Below, piece after piece: positions 1 to 8,999 of a DNA stretch of 64,000 bases (positions are counted from its first letter, which is position 1; each line of letters opens with the position of its first letter). This stretch comes from an uncultured Spirochaetales bacterium (lineage in GTDB: Bacteria > Spirochaetota > Spirochaetia > Sphaerochaetales > Sphaerochaetaceae). The notes under the pieces were generated by a model. It saw nothing but the letters and a program-made list of their open reading frames with translations, was not told the DNA's origin and did not search any database. The stretch is from positions 53,333-117,332 of the forward strand of contig CASFTW010000005.1 in assembly GCA_949297785.1 (NCBI GenBank). The letters are read 5' to 3'. Position numbers and translations under genes: made by a program.

Positions 1-950
1 TAATCATACAGTTCTTCACCACGATATACATATCATGCGAACGCTGCCGCGGCAGGAGCCGGAAAATCCTGTTCCTCAACCTCTCAGTAGTACTCATAAA
101 GCTTGCCGTCACCGCGCTTTTCGTCTACGTGCTTGAAGGTGACATAGTATCAATAGCGGCGGCCACCCTCATAAGCTATGTCATACTCTTCATTTTCGCC
201 CTGAAAGCCTTCTGTGCAAAAAATGACGCGTTCTCGTTCTCAAGGAAATGCATAACCTTAAGAAAGGAAATGCTTTCACAGCTTTTCCGTCTGTCCGTTC
301 CCTCCATGATAGAGAAAATGGCATTCGCAGCAGGCAAGGCAATGGTGAACAACATGGCATCAGGATACGGTACAGATATTGTAGGTGCCGCCGGGATATC
401 CAACAACATGTCGGGACTGCTTACCGGAATCCAGACCGGATTTGAGGACGGAGGCGCATCACTTGAAGGACAGCTTTACGGAAGCCGGAACTTCGAGAGA
501 ACTGTGAAAGTATACCGCCACATACAGGCAGCTGTCCTGATGATCGCCGTTGCGGGCTTCTTCATCATGCTCGCACTCACAGACCAGATAGCCCGTCTCT
601 TCTCACTCTCGCGCGGAGGATATGATCCGTCATTCCACAGCAGCATATGCTCGATCTTCCACTATGAGCTTTTCGGCACCCTGCTACTGTCATTCGCCTA
701 CTCAGGCTTCACGCTTCTCCTCGGGATGGGAAAAACGAAGGCCATTCTTGCGATAAACGTCGCTAGGATATTCGTCTTCCGTCTTCCGGTGATCTTCTTC
801 TTCCAGCATTTCACATCGCTTGATTTCACGGCTGTGGGACTTACAATGGCAATCTCAAACTCTTCTGTCGGCATCGTCGCCCTGATAGCAGGAGAGATCA
901 TCATAAGAAAAGAAAGGAAGCGCCTCAGCGCCTCCAGAACTCGCGTGTGA
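1..950 (+). CDS. MATE family efflux protein, 5' end outside window
   Basis: The reading frame is open from the window edge (codons in the frame of position 3) to the stop at 948-950, so only the C-terminal part is present. The visible protein has repeated hydrophobic membrane segments and the conserved MATE stretch with Pro and Met near SVPSMIEKMAFAAGK, followed by GISNNMSGLLTGIQTGFEDG, typical of the second half of a Na+- or H+-coupled multidrug exporter of the inner membrane. The substrate cannot be read from sequence. The last 26 bases overlap the convergent trkH gene. Its start and promoter lie upstream of the window. A complete MATE paralogue lies at 24582-25925. Confidence 0.85.
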   Translation, partial: IIQFFTTIYISCERCRGRSRKILFLNLSVVLIKLAVTALFVYVLEGDIVSIAAATLISYVILFIFALKAFCAKNDAFSFSRKCITLRKEMLSQLFRLSVPSMIEKMAFAAGKAMVNNMASGYGTDIVGAAGISNNMSGLLTGIQTGFEDGGASLEGQLYGSRNFERTVKVYRHIQAAVLMIAVAGFFIMLALTDQIARLFSLSRGGYDPSFHSSICSIFHYELFGTLLLSFAYSGFTLLLGMGKTKAILAINVARIFVFRLPVIFFFQHFTSLDFTAVGLTMAISNSSVGIVALIAGEIIIRKERKRLSASRTRV

Positions 951-2376
951 AAAGTGAATATACTGTAAAGAGCTCAAGACGGCCGACGAGCATCAGGAAT
1001 GAGAAACACCACAATGCCCATTCAGGGTAGATTGCGAATGTGAAGTCGGTTCCTATGCCTCCAAGACCTATTCCTATGTTGCCCAGTGTCAGCAGAACTG
1101 ATGTGTGAACCACAAGGAAATCAACTTCGGTCAGTGAAAGCACCAGAGTGCCTATGATCGCATTTGTGATGTAAAAGCCTACGAATCCGGCAATGGCCTG
1201 AATCGTGTCATTGGAATACTTGTCCTCTCCCAGGCGCACGGTTGTGATGGCATTGGGGTGGAACCTCTTGACCATGGAATTCTTGAAAAGCTTCATCATC
1301 ACGCCGATACGGACAACCTTGATGCCGCCGCCTGTGGAGCCGGCACAGCCTCCGACATAGCAGAGCACATAAAGAACAGTCTGGGCGAAAATCGGCCAGT
1401 GCGTGTAGTTCGTACTGCTGAATCCTGTGGTGGTGATGAAACTCACAACCTGGAATGCGGCATGCCTGATTGAATCACTGAGGTTGAAAAGGCCCTTTGA
1501 AAACAGGCTTATTGAAATGAAAAGCGTGGAAAAAAGCACGATCTTCCAATAAAGGCGGTACTCTCCGTCATGAAACACCTTCGAGAATTTCTTCTGCAGG
1601 ATTCTGTAGTAAAGCGCGAAGTTGGAACCTGCGATGAACATGAAGATTATACATACCCATTCCACATAGGCGGACTCATAGAAAGCTATGGATGCATCAT
1701 GGGGCGCATAGCCGGCAGCGCCCATGGTGCCGAACATGACAGTCAGCGCATTGAACCAGTCCAGGCCTCCGAGCATGAGAAGAACAACCTGCAATGCTGA
1801 AATACCGGTGTAAAGGCCCCAGAGGATGATGGCAGTTTCCTTTATCTTCGGTCTCAGCTTGTCTTTTGTCGGACCGACGGACTCGGCACCGTAAAGGGCT
1901 GTCCCCTTGACGCCGAGAGCCGGAAGGACTGCGACGAAAAGCACGACGATACCCATACCGCCCAGCCAGTTGGTCATGTTTCTCCAGAAAAGGATTCCCT
2001 TCATCTTTGTATCGATTCCCACCATTGCGGCGGCACCGGTTGTGGTGAAACCCGACATGATCTCGAAATAACACTGCGCAAAGTTGTCAAGCACATCTGT
2101 AAGATAAAGCGGGATTGCCCCGAAAAAGGTCAGGATGACCCATGTGAGCGTTACGAAAAGATAACTGTCCTTGACGCTTATCCTGAAGTTCCTGATGTTT
2201 CTTGTGAAAAACAGTCCGGCAAGCGAAACGGCAAGCATTATGACAATTGTTATGAGAAAAGCCTTTATCGCCTCCCCTTCATCATAATAAACCGATACGA
2301 GGGTCGGGATGAAAAGGATAAATGCCATGAAGATTGTTATAAGACTGAGAAGACGAGTGACCGACTTGGGATTCAT
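925..2376 (-). CDS. trkH: TrkH-type potassium uptake channel subunit
   Basis: 483 aa, the usual TrkH length, very hydrophobic. Four pore-loop repeats can be seen: GFTTTGAAAM, MFGTMGAAGY, ITTTGFSST and LGNIGIGLGG, each with the glycine that lines the K+ filter. It forms the inner-membrane channel of the Trk K+ uptake system and needs the cytoplasmic nucleotide-binding TrkA encoded directly upstream. The ATG lies three bases after the trkA stop, with a GAGAGG ribosome-binding site inside the end of trkA, so the two are translated as one operon. It converges on and overlaps the MATE gene end by 26 bp. Confidence 0.95.
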   Translation of the reverse strand: MNPKSVTRLLSLITIFMAFILFIPTLVSVYYDEGEAIKAFLITIVIMLAVSLAGLFFTRNIRNFRISVKDSYLFVTLTWVILTFFGAIPLYLTDVLDNFAQCYFEIMSGFTTTGAAAMVGIDTKMKGILFWRNMTNWLGGMGIVVLFVAVLPALGVKGTALYGAESVGPTKDKLRPKIKETAIILWGLYTGISALQVVLLMLGGLDWFNALTVMFGTMGAAGYAPHDASIAFYESAYVEWVCIIFMFIAGSNFALYYRILQKKFSKVFHDGEYRLYWKIVLFSTLFISISLFSKGLFNLSDSIRHAAFQVVSFITTTGFSSTNYTHWPIFAQTVLYVLCYVGGCAGSTGGGIKVVRIGVMMKLFKNSMVKRFHPNAITTVRLGEDKYSNDTIQAIAGFVGFYITNAIIGTLVLSLTEVDFLVVHTSVLLTLGNIGIGLGGIGTDFTFAIYPEWALWCFSFLMLVGRLELFTVYSLFTREFWRR

Positions 2377-2379
2377 AGC

Positions 2380-3747
2380 CTATGCCTCTCCCTGTCCGAA
2401 AAGAGCCTGAACATAGTCATAGTCTTCATGAAGAGAGACAACAAGAACCGTGTCTCCTTCGCGGAAACTGTAATTGCCGTCAGGAATGAAATTGTCATCT
2501 CCGCGGCTGACACCTGCAATGACCGCGGCTTTCTTGAAATTGATGTCCTTCAGACATTTATTGAGGTGCAGGAAACCGGGCTTGATGACAAACTCGTAGA
2601 TCTCGATCCGTCCGTCAAAGATTGAGTGCAACGTCCTGACGTTATCACCGCGCAGGATCTTCATGATTGCATCAACCGTGGACTCCGTTGTCGATACTGC
2701 GGCGTCAATGCCCATGGCACGTGCCAATGCTATATAGTTGTTGTTGGTCTTGATAAGACAGATCGAACGTTTCGTACCCTGCTTTTTCGCATAACTGCTG
2801 ACAATGACATTCAGCTCGTCATTCTCAGTCATCGCGACAAACAGATCAGATCCCCCTATGTTCTCCTCATCCCAGAAATTCTCGTCTGTGATCGCCCCGT
2901 TCAGGATGAGTATGTCAGGGAAAATATCGCTGAATTCCCTGCAGATGTTCTCATCCTTTTCCACAAGGGTGATATGCCTGTGCATTTTCGCCGGAAGCTT
3001 CATGAGAAGATAGCGGCAGATCCTTGTGGCGCCGACAAGAATTATCCTTTTGAGGGAGAAAGTGGTGTTTGCAATGCCGAAGTGGCTGTACACATCCTCC
3101 CTTTCATCATCATCACAGATAACTGCGATCTCATCCCCCTCATACAGAACCGTCGTACCGGATGGAGTGAATGTCTTTCCCTTGTGGCTGACACCGGCTA
3201 TGAGGTAGCGTCCGGGAAGTTCCTTCTTTATGTCTATGAGACTCTTACCCGCAAACATGCCGTCTTTGTTCACGCTTGTAGTGAATACGATGTAATGTGC
3301 ACCCGGGAAATATGATATATCGCTGAAAAGTCCCGATACTATGATATCCTGAATGCGGCTTGCCGCCTCCTGTTCCGGATTGACTATATGGTCAATGCCG
3401 AGAAGCGAGAAAGGCTTTCCCGTCGAATCGGACAGATATGTAAGGCTTCTTATCGTTGCGATAGTCTTCACCCTGGGATAGCGTGATGTGACGATGCCGC
3501 AGCTTACGAGATTGACCTCATCACTGTCCGTGACCGCCACTGCTATGTCGGCATTCTCGCAGCCGCATTCATCAAGTTTCTCGATGTCGGTTGCAGATCC
3601 TGTCACCGCCATACAGTCAAGCTTGCTCTGTGCAAGAGCACAGCGGGCAGGGCTGTTATCCAGAAATGTCACTGATTTTTCTTCTTCAATAAGATGACGG
3701 GCCAGACGCAGTCCTCTCCGTCCCGCCCCGAATATTACTACGTTCAT
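2380..3747 (-). CDS. trkA: TrkA, regulatory subunit of Trk K+ uptake
   Basis: 455 aa from the chosen ATG. Two tandem RCK units: the N-terminal one begins with a Rossmann motif (VIFGAGRRGLRLARHL), followed by a TrkA-C domain around residues 135-215. A second, less canonical Rossmann half starts near residue 225 and ends in another TrkA-C domain. It binds NAD(H)/nucleotides and gates TrkH. An upstream start at 3771 would add eight residues, but it lies above the TATAAT at 3755-3760. The ATG at 3747 sits seven bases after that box, so I prefer it. No Shine-Dalgarno sequence lies at proper distance, suggesting a leaderless message. Operon with trkH. Confidence 0.93.
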   Translation of the reverse strand: MNVVIFGAGRRGLRLARHLIEEEKSVTFLDNSPARCALAQSKLDCMAVTGSATDIEKLDECGCENADIAVAVTDSDEVNLVSCGIVTSRYPRVKTIATIRSLTYLSDSTGKPFSLLGIDHIVNPEQEAASRIQDIIVSGLFSDISYFPGAHYIVFTTSVNKDGMFAGKSLIDIKKELPGRYLIAGVSHKGKTFTPSGTTVLYEGDEIAVICDDDEREDVYSHFGIANTTFSLKRIILVGATRICRYLLMKLPAKMHRHITLVEKDENICREFSDIFPDILILNGAITDENFWDEENIGGSDLFVAMTENDELNVIVSSYAKKQGTKRSICLIKTNNNYIALARAMGIDAAVSTTESTVDAIMKILRGDNVRTLHSIFDGRIEIYEFVIKPGFLHLNKCLKDINFKKAAVIAGVSRGDDNFIPDGNYSFREGDTVLVVSLHEDYDYVQALFGQGEA

Positions 3748-3754
3748 TGTTCTG

Positions 3755-3783
3755 ATTATATTCCCCGCCATTTACATTAACAA
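3755..3783 (-). promoter_or_regulatory. Sigma-70 promoter of trkA-trkH, leaderless type
   Basis: On the minus strand TTGTTA (3783-3778), a 17-bp spacer, then a perfect TATAAT (3760-3755). Seven bases separate the -10 box from the trkA ATG at 3747, so transcription should begin at or within a base or two of the start codon. Confidence 0.75.
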
Positions 3784-3849
3784 TACATTAATCAATTTTG
3801 TTCAAACTCTGTGAAATTTGCACTAGAACGTGAAACCCTGTTGGTGCTA

Positions 3850-3855
3850 TATAAT
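3850..3855 (+). promoter_or_regulatory. -10 box of the oxidoreductase operon, leaderless type
   Basis: TATAAT within TGCTATATAAT, six bases before the ATG at 3862. There is no good -35 at 17 bp, but the upstream TG may give an extended -10 character. No purine-rich ribosome-binding site precedes the ATG. Confidence 0.6.
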
Positions 3856-3861
3856 TTATTC

Positions 3862-5031
3862 ATGTACAAATTCGCGATCATAGGCGTGGGCGGAATCGGA
3901 AAAACCCACCTCAAAGCCATCCTCAATGACAAAAGATGCACTGTCAGTGCATTGTGTTCAAGGACAGTTTCAAAGTGTCATGACCTTAAAAAGGAATTCA
4001 GTCTTCCTGATGACATCACGATAACGGACGACTGGAAGAGTCTGCTTGAAAGAGACGACATAGACGTGGCGGCAATCGCACTGCCCCCCGCCCTTCACAG
4101 GGAAGTCACAATTGCCTTTCTTGAAAACGGCAAGCATGTCATTCTTGAAAAACCCATGGCACTTACCCTCGAAGAAGAGGATGAGATGCTTGAAGCTGAA
4201 AAAAGAAGCGGAAAAAGACTGGGATTAATCTTCCAGAACCGTTATTACACAGCAGTTCAGAAAGCAAAGAAAATGCTTGATGAGGGAATCTTCGGGAAAA
4301 TACTTTCAGTTGATGTCACATCGCACTGGTTCAGGGGAGCGAATTACCACAACCTGTACTGGAGAGGAACATGGGAAAGCGAAGGCGGCGGCACGCTGAC
4401 AGCCCAGGGCATACATCAGGTGGACATGCTGCTCTGGCTCATGGGAGGACAGGCACAGAATATAAATGCCATCATGAGGAATATGCGCCACACAAACTGC
4501 GAGGCTGAAGATATGGGGTTTGCATTCATCACCTTTCCTTCCGCACTGGCTTCCTTCTCCGTGTCGCTCAATGACATGAATGAATACCAGGGCTTCAGGA
4601 TACAGTGCGAGAAGGCAAGCATCACCCTGCCTGAATGGTCTGTACATGTATCAAAGCCGCAGCCCAACGGGTATCCGGAAAGAGATGAGGCCGAAGAGAA
4701 AAAACTTCAGGAGATATACGACTCGATACCGCCGCTGGAAAAGGAAGGACATGACGGGGCTTTCTCACGTTTCATTGATGCCCTTGAAGAAGGAAGGAAG
4801 CCGGAAGTGGACGGTCTTGACGGCAGACGGGCAACCGAGTTCGTGGATGCTTTCTACCTTTCAGCCGCCACAGAAAAAGCTGTCAGCTTCCCACTTGATA
4901 AAGACAGCCCGGTATACACAAAGGAAGGACTTGTAAAGACAATGCCGAAATACTTCCGCAAAACGGTCTCAACCGAAGCGCAGAGCGGCAGCATGAGCCT
5001 CGGCAGTGCCGCAGAGAAAAAGGAGATATGA
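3862..5031 (+). CDS. Gfo/Idh/MocA-family NAD(P)-dependent oxidoreductase
   Basis: 389 aa from the ATG at 3862; the frame is open further upstream (GTG at 3811) but the Rossmann strand starts right here (FAIIGVGGIGKTHLKAI). The dinucleotide-binding half spans roughly residues 1-125, with the family EKPMAL motif (conserved Lys, near residue 97). The C-terminal alpha/beta half carries the substrate site, including GGGTLTAQGIHQVDML with the usual catalytic-region His. These enzymes oxidise or reduce sugars, inositols and related polyols; the substrate is not readable. The TGA stop is followed directly by the ATG of the aldo/keto reductase, so the two are co-translated and may act on the same substrate. 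Confidence 0.9.
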   Translation: MYKFAIIGVGGIGKTHLKAILNDKRCTVSALCSRTVSKCHDLKKEFSLPDDITITDDWKSLLERDDIDVAAIALPPALHREVTIAFLENGKHVILEKPMALTLEEEDEMLEAEKRSGKRLGLIFQNRYYTAVQKAKKMLDEGIFGKILSVDVTSHWFRGANYHNLYWRGTWESEGGGTLTAQGIHQVDMLLWLMGGQAQNINAIMRNMRHTNCEAEDMGFAFITFPSALASFSVSLNDMNEYQGFRIQCEKASITLPEWSVHVSKPQPNGYPERDEAEEKKLQEIYDSIPPLEKEGHDGAFSRFIDALEEGRKPEVDGLDGRRATEFVDAFYLSAATEKAVSFPLDKDSPVYTKEGLVKTMPKYFRKTVSTEAQSGSMSLGSAAEKKEI

Positions 5032-6138
5032 ATGAAAGATGATGTTTTCAAAGATGTGAGGAAAAAGCTGGGACTGGGGTGCATGCGTTTTCCCCTTACC
5101 TCAGACGGCGCGATAGACATAGAGACTGTCAAGAAAATGGTTGATCTTTTCATAACGGAAGGTTTCAACTATTTCGACACTGCACACGGGTACCTCAACG
5201 GAAGAAGCGAGAAAGCTGTGAAGGAAGCCCTCACCAGCCGCTATCCAAGGGAAAGCTATCTTCTTGCCGACAAGCTTTCAAACGGTTTCTTCAAAAAAGA
5301 AGAAGACATACGTCCCCTCTTTGAAAGTCAGCTTGCCCAGTGCGGAGCCAGATACTTTGACTACTACCTCATGCATGCACTTGACGGCGAATCATACAGA
5401 AAATACTGCAGCACCAATGCCTTTGCCGTCGCATCCCGGCTTAAGGAGGAAGGAAAGATCCGTCATGTGGGAATGTCATTCCACGACAGTGCCGAAGTGC
5501 TGAGAAAGATCCTCAGCGAGCAGAAGGTAATAGAATTCGTACAGCTCCAGATAAACTATGCAGACTGGGAAGATGAGAAAGTCCAGTCAAGACTGTGCTA
5601 TGAGACATGTGTTGAATTCGGATGTCCCGTAATCGTCATGGAACCTGTGAAAGGCGGAAATCTGTCCTCCCTGCATCCTGAGGCTGAAGCTGTATTCAAT
5701 GCACTTGAAGACAGAGGATCCAATGCTTCATATGCACTGCGTTTCGTGAATGATCTTGACAATGTTAAAGTCATACTCTCCGGCATGAGCAGCATGGATC
5801 AGGTTGAAGACAACATAAAGACATTCAAGGAAGCAAAACCTCTTGATGAAAAGGAAAAAGACGCAATCGGCAAAGCCGCAGCAATAATAAAGAGAGAGGG
5901 AAGCATTGCATGCACGAAATGCAATTACTGCACTGAAGTCTGTCCCGTGGACATGCCGATCCCCTCAATCTTCGCATTGATGAACAGGAGAGAAGAGAGA
6001 AGCTATGATGAGATCACAGATAAAGTGAAGGCATCAGCATGTCTCAAATGCGGCAAATGCGAGAAAGCCTGCCCACAGCACCTGCCGATCCGCCGCTACC
6101 TTGAGCAAGCTGTTTTTAGATACGAAAAAGCTAATTAA
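5032..6138 (+). CDS. Aldo/keto reductase with C-terminal 2x[4Fe-4S] domain
   Basis: 368 aa. Residues about 10-270 form an AKR TIM barrel (LGLGCMRFP, GFNYFDTAHGY with the catalytic Asp/Tyr pair, then a Lys in LADKLS). The tail holds two ferredoxin-like clusters, CTKCNYCTEVCP near residue 294 and CLKCGKCEKACP near residue 339. This is the anaerobe-type AKR that may couple NAD(P)H or substrate redox to Fe-S electron transfer. A GGAG site precedes the ATG, which abuts the stop of the Gfo/Idh gene. Substrate unknown; probably a carbonyl made by the upstream oxidoreductase. Confidence 0.92.
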   Translation: MKDDVFKDVRKKLGLGCMRFPLTSDGAIDIETVKKMVDLFITEGFNYFDTAHGYLNGRSEKAVKEALTSRYPRESYLLADKLSNGFFKKEEDIRPLFESQLAQCGARYFDYYLMHALDGESYRKYCSTNAFAVASRLKEEGKIRHVGMSFHDSAEVLRKILSEQKVIEFVQLQINYADWEDEKVQSRLCYETCVEFGCPVIVMEPVKGGNLSSLHPEAEAVFNALEDRGSNASYALRFVNDLDNVKVILSGMSSMDQVEDNIKTFKEAKPLDEKEKDAIGKAAAIIKREGSIACTKCNYCTEVCPVDMPIPSIFALMNRREERSYDEITDKVKASACLKCGKCEKACPQHLPIRRYLEQAVFRYEKAN

Positions 6139-6178
6139 GCTTCACTTCAGAACAAAAACCACCACTGCTGTGGCAATA

Positions 6179-6213
6179 GGAAAATCTTCCCAGTATCTCC
6201 GGGAAGATTTTCC
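6179..6213. terminator. Hairpin between convergent genes
   Basis: Perfect 13-bp inverted repeat GGAAAATCTTCCC / GGGAAGATTTTCC with a 9-nt loop, midway between two convergent stop codons (6138 and 6223). No clean T-tract follows on either side, but position fits a bidirectional terminator. Confidence 0.75.
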
Positions 6214-6222
6214 ATCAAGACA

Positions 6223-8109
6223 TCATAATTTCTCGACAAACAAGGCCCTTATCGCATTGAGCACGGCAATGACCATGACTCCGACATCGGCAAAGATGGC
6301 AAGCCACATGCCTGCAATGCCGAGTGCGCCCAGCAGAAGGCAGATCAGTTTTACGCCTATTGCGAAAACGATGTTCTCATAAACGATCCTGAGGCACTTT
6401 CTTGAAATCTTTATCGCCTTTGCTATCTTCACAGGATCATCATCCATGAGAACAACATCAGCAGCCTCGATAGCCGCATCCGAACCCATCGCACCCATTG
6501 CAATCCCGATATCAGCACGGGCAAGCACGGGCGCATCGTTTATGCCGTCACCGACAAAGGCAAGCTTATCGCTGCCTTTCCTGCCGGCAATAAGTTCTTC
6601 GACTCTGGCAACCTTGTCAGCAGGAAGGAGATTGGCATAGAACTCGTCAATGCCGAGCTGAGAGGCCACGCTGGCGGCGACCTTTCTGTCATCGCCTGTG
6701 AGCATGACTGTTTTCGTAACTCCTGCCTTCCTGAGCTGTCTGACTGCATCAGCCGCATCAGGCTTGATCACATCGGATATCACAATATGACCGGCATAGG
6801 CACCGTCGACGGCAACATGGATGATGGTACCGGTGCTGTGGCAGGGAATGTACTGTATTCCAAGCCTCGTCATGAGCTTGTCATTGCCGCAGGCAACGGA
6901 GTGGGAATCAACGATGGCTGTCACTCCGTTACCGCTGATCTCCTCGATGTCAGTGACACGGCTTCTGTCCAGTTCAAGTCCGTACTTTCTCTGCAGGCTT
7001 TTGCTGATCGGGTGGGAAGATGCACTTTCGGCAAGAGCCGCATACTCGATTATCTTCTCATTCTCCATTGTATTGTGATGGATGCCGCTTACCTCAAAAA
7101 CACCCTGTGTGAGAGTACCGGTTTTATCGAAAACGACGATTTTCGTCTTTGAAAGCGTTTCAAGGAAGTTTGAACCTTTCACAAGCACACCGGCCTTGCT
7201 GGCCCCGCCGAGACCGGCAAAGAAAGAAAGCGGTATGCTTATGACAAGCGCACACGGACAGCTTATGACAAGGAACGTGAGTGCCCTGTATATCCACGTG
7301 TGCCATTGCGCCGGAGAAGAGAGGAAGATGATATTCACAAGCGGCGGAAGAATTGCAAGTACAAGGGCACCTATGCACACTGCCGGAGTATAAACACGGG
7401 CAAACTTGGAGATGAAATCCTCGCTCCTGCTTTTTCTGGAACTCGCGTTCTCCACAAGATCAAGAATCTTCGAAACCGTGGACTCTCCGAATTCCTTTGT
7501 TGTTCTGACTTTGAGCACCCGGGTCATGTTTATGCTTCCGCTTATGATCTCATCGCCTTCCCTTACCTCACGCGGCAGACTCTCTCCGGTCAGGGCGCTT
7601 GTATTGAGAGAAGAGGCACCTTCGATAACGATTCCGTCTATTGGCACCTTCTCACCCGGCTGCACAATGATCACGCTGCCGGTTTCAACTTCATCCGGAT
7701 CGGCTCTGACAATCTTTCCATCTCTTTCAATGTTTGCATAATCCGGCCTTATATCCATAAGAGCCGTGATGCTCCTGCGGCTTTTGCCGACAGCATAACT
7801 CTGGAAGAACTCACCTATCTGGTAGAAAAGCATGACGGCAATCGCCTCTGTGTAATCGCCGCTTCTGTCGTAAAGAGCGAGGGCCATGGCGCCGACTGTC
7901 GCAATTGCCATGAGAAAACATTCATCAAGCACCTGTCCCCTTATTATGCCTTTTCCCGCTTTTATCAGGATATCGTAGCCGATGAGGAAATACACAAACA
8001 GATACATGACAAGTCTTATTAGACCGCTCGAAGGAATGAAGGCAAATACAATCATCAGCAGTGCAGATACTATTATCCTTGCAAGCATTTTTTTCTGTTT
8101 TTTATTCAT
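6223..8109 (-). CDS. P1B-type Zn/Cd/Pb-exporting ATPase lacking its own HMA domain
   Basis: 628 aa. Visible landmarks: the CPC membrane motif in FLVISCPCALVIS, phosphorylation site DKTGTLT near residue 328, the HP motif in SHPISKSL, and hinge GDGINDAP. The final membrane helices contain the Lys (GVKLICLLLG) and Asp (FADVGVMV) that define the P1B-2 Zn2+/Cd2+/Pb2+ group, so it should be an inner-membrane efflux pump like ZntA/CadA. It starts almost directly with the first membrane helices and has no N-terminal metal-binding domain; that domain is the separate gene 20 bp upstream. An AGGGA sequence precedes the ATG. Confidence 0.95.
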   Translation of the reverse strand: MNKKQKKMLARIIVSALLMIVFAFIPSSGLIRLVMYLFVYFLIGYDILIKAGKGIIRGQVLDECFLMAIATVGAMALALYDRSGDYTEAIAVMLFYQIGEFFQSYAVGKSRRSITALMDIRPDYANIERDGKIVRADPDEVETGSVIIVQPGEKVPIDGIVIEGASSLNTSALTGESLPREVREGDEIISGSINMTRVLKVRTTKEFGESTVSKILDLVENASSRKSRSEDFISKFARVYTPAVCIGALVLAILPPLVNIIFLSSPAQWHTWIYRALTFLVISCPCALVISIPLSFFAGLGGASKAGVLVKGSNFLETLSKTKIVVFDKTGTLTQGVFEVSGIHHNTMENEKIIEYAALAESASSHPISKSLQRKYGLELDRSRVTDIEEISGNGVTAIVDSHSVACGNDKLMTRLGIQYIPCHSTGTIIHVAVDGAYAGHIVISDVIKPDAADAVRQLRKAGVTKTVMLTGDDRKVAASVASQLGIDEFYANLLPADKVARVEELIAGRKGSDKLAFVGDGINDAPVLARADIGIAMGAMGSDAAIEAADVVLMDDDPVKIAKAIKISRKCLRIVYENIVFAIGVKLICLLLGALGIAGMWLAIFADVGVMVIAVLNAIRALFVEKL

Positions 8110-8129
8110 ACACGCCGTCCCTGAGAATA

Positions 8130-8348
8130 TCAGAGGAATATCTCACAGTCGCTTTCAACCTTTTTACAGCTATGCACGACATCGTTCATGACAGCATTTC
8201 TGTCAGCACCTTCATCGAATTCCACAGTCATCTTCTGCATCATGAAATTCACGACACAGGACTTGACACCGTTCACTTTTGCCGCAGCAGCTTCCATCTT
8301 GTTCGCGCATGCGGCGCAGTCAACTTCAATTGAATAGTTTTTCTTCAT
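8130..8348 (-). CDS. Stand-alone HMA heavy-metal-binding domain protein
   Basis: 72 aa. A single ferredoxin-like HMA domain with the metal-binding loop DCAACANKMEAA (Cys-x-x-Cys). In most ZntA/CadA pumps this domain is fused to the N terminus of the ATPase; here it is a separate first gene of the same operon. It probably acts as a soluble metallochaperone handing Zn/Cd to the pump, and could equally be a copper-type chaperone by sequence alone. A good AGAGG ribosome-binding site and a palindrome-bearing promoter lie upstream. Confidence 0.9.
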   Translation of the reverse strand: MKKNYSIEVDCAACANKMEAAAAKVNGVKSCVVNFMMQKMTVEFDEGADRNAVMNDVVHSCKKVESDCEIFL

Positions 8349-8363
8349 GATCTTACCTCTTTA

Positions 8364-8381
8364 ATTAAACATATGTTTAAT
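8364..8381. promoter_or_regulatory. ArsR/SmtB-type operator palindrome
   Basis: Perfect 18-bp palindrome ATTAAACATATGTTTAAT, just downstream of the predicted start site of the HMA-ATPase operon. Form and position resemble binding sites of metal-sensing ArsR/SmtB repressors. An ArsR gene lies at 10041, but it has no copy of this site in its own promoter, so the pairing is inference. Confidence 0.7.
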
Positions 8382-8391
8382 CGTTGTTTAT

Positions 8392-8420
8392 ATAGTAACC
8401 TTTCTTATTTCACCTGTCAA
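8392..8420 (-). promoter_or_regulatory. Promoter of the HMA/P-type ATPase operon
   Basis: Minus strand TTGACA (8420-8415), 17-bp spacer, TACTAT (8397-8392). The predicted start site falls next to the palindrome at 8364-8381. Confidence 0.65.
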
Positions 8421-8460
8421 TATTTCAATTCATTTTTTATCCAGGTTTATCCTGTTCTTA

Positions 8461-8493
8461 AAAGAAAAACCTCCGTCACATCTGAAACGGAGG
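8461..8493 (-). terminator. Intrinsic terminator after the YhcH gene
   Basis: On the minus strand a CCTCCGT/ACGGAGG stem (8493-8470, 10-nt loop) is followed by TTTTTCTTT. It ends the 9914-8523 transcription unit. Confidence 0.85.
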
Positions 8494-8522
8494 CTGCATG
8501 ATATAATCAGCTGCTGCTCAAT

Positions 8523-8981
8523 TCAATCTTCCACAGGCACCTTAAGTACAATTTTCTTCACAGGAATCCTTCCACCGGCCTCAAGACGGGGCTTGTGCGC
8601 ATCTTCCGGAGCCAGGAGAATATAATCTCCTTCAAGAAGGAGAACCTCACCGCAGTATTCAGGGTCTTCATAGAATGTGATGTCACCCTTTTCATCATAC
8701 GGGGTTTTCACCACAAGGCCCTGACGCCTGCATACACCGCACAGCTCACGGCCTTCAACCACATACTGCACGTCGAAATACTTCTCGTGAGTCTCGAAAG
8801 ACCCCTCATTCCTTGCAATCGTGGTGTAATGCTGGACGGAAGCCCTTACGCCGTGATCAAGCTCGATCCATCCTTCCGGAAGCCGGGCAAGATCCTTTCT
8901 CTTGAGGAATTCAAATGCTGTCTTGAATTTCTCGCTTGTCAGATCATACTTGTACTCAAGTCCGATTTCAGTACTGTACAT
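8523..8981 (-). CDS. YhcH/YjgK/YiaL (TabA, DUF386) family protein
   Basis: 152 aa cupin-like beta-sandwich protein. Family signatures include the metal-ligand stretch FETHEKYFDVQYVVEGRE and the late LLAPEDAHKPRL with a His. Members are found with sugar-acid and sialic-acid catabolism genes and have been linked to sugar isomerase or mutarotase-like roles. It lies 18 bp after a ketopantoate-reductase-family gene under one LacI-type operator, so a role in carbohydrate or hydroxy-acid use is likely; the exact reaction is unknown. Confidence 0.9.
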   Translation of the reverse strand: MYSTEIGLEYKYDLTSEKFKTAFEFLKRKDLARLPEGWIELDHGVRASVQHYTTIARNEGSFETHEKYFDVQYVVEGRELCGVCRRQGLVVKTPYDEKGDITFYEDPEYCGEVLLLEGDYILLAPEDAHKPRLEAGGRIPVKKIVLKVPVED

Positions 8982-8999
8982 GTTCTTATCCTCCTCTTC

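Noticed and set aside
2626..3315. 229-codon plus-strand open frame opposite trkA
   Set aside because: It is fully antisense to a well-conserved gene, has no ribosome-binding site, and its translation shows no domain or membrane pattern.
3748..3771. Eight-residue N-terminal extension of TrkA
   Set aside because: The extra start lies upstream of the -10 box at 3755-3760, so those codons would not be transcribed from that promoter.
7300..8022. 240-codon plus-strand open frame opposite the P-type ATPase
   Set aside because: Shadow of the conserved ATPase; low-complexity composition and no family features.
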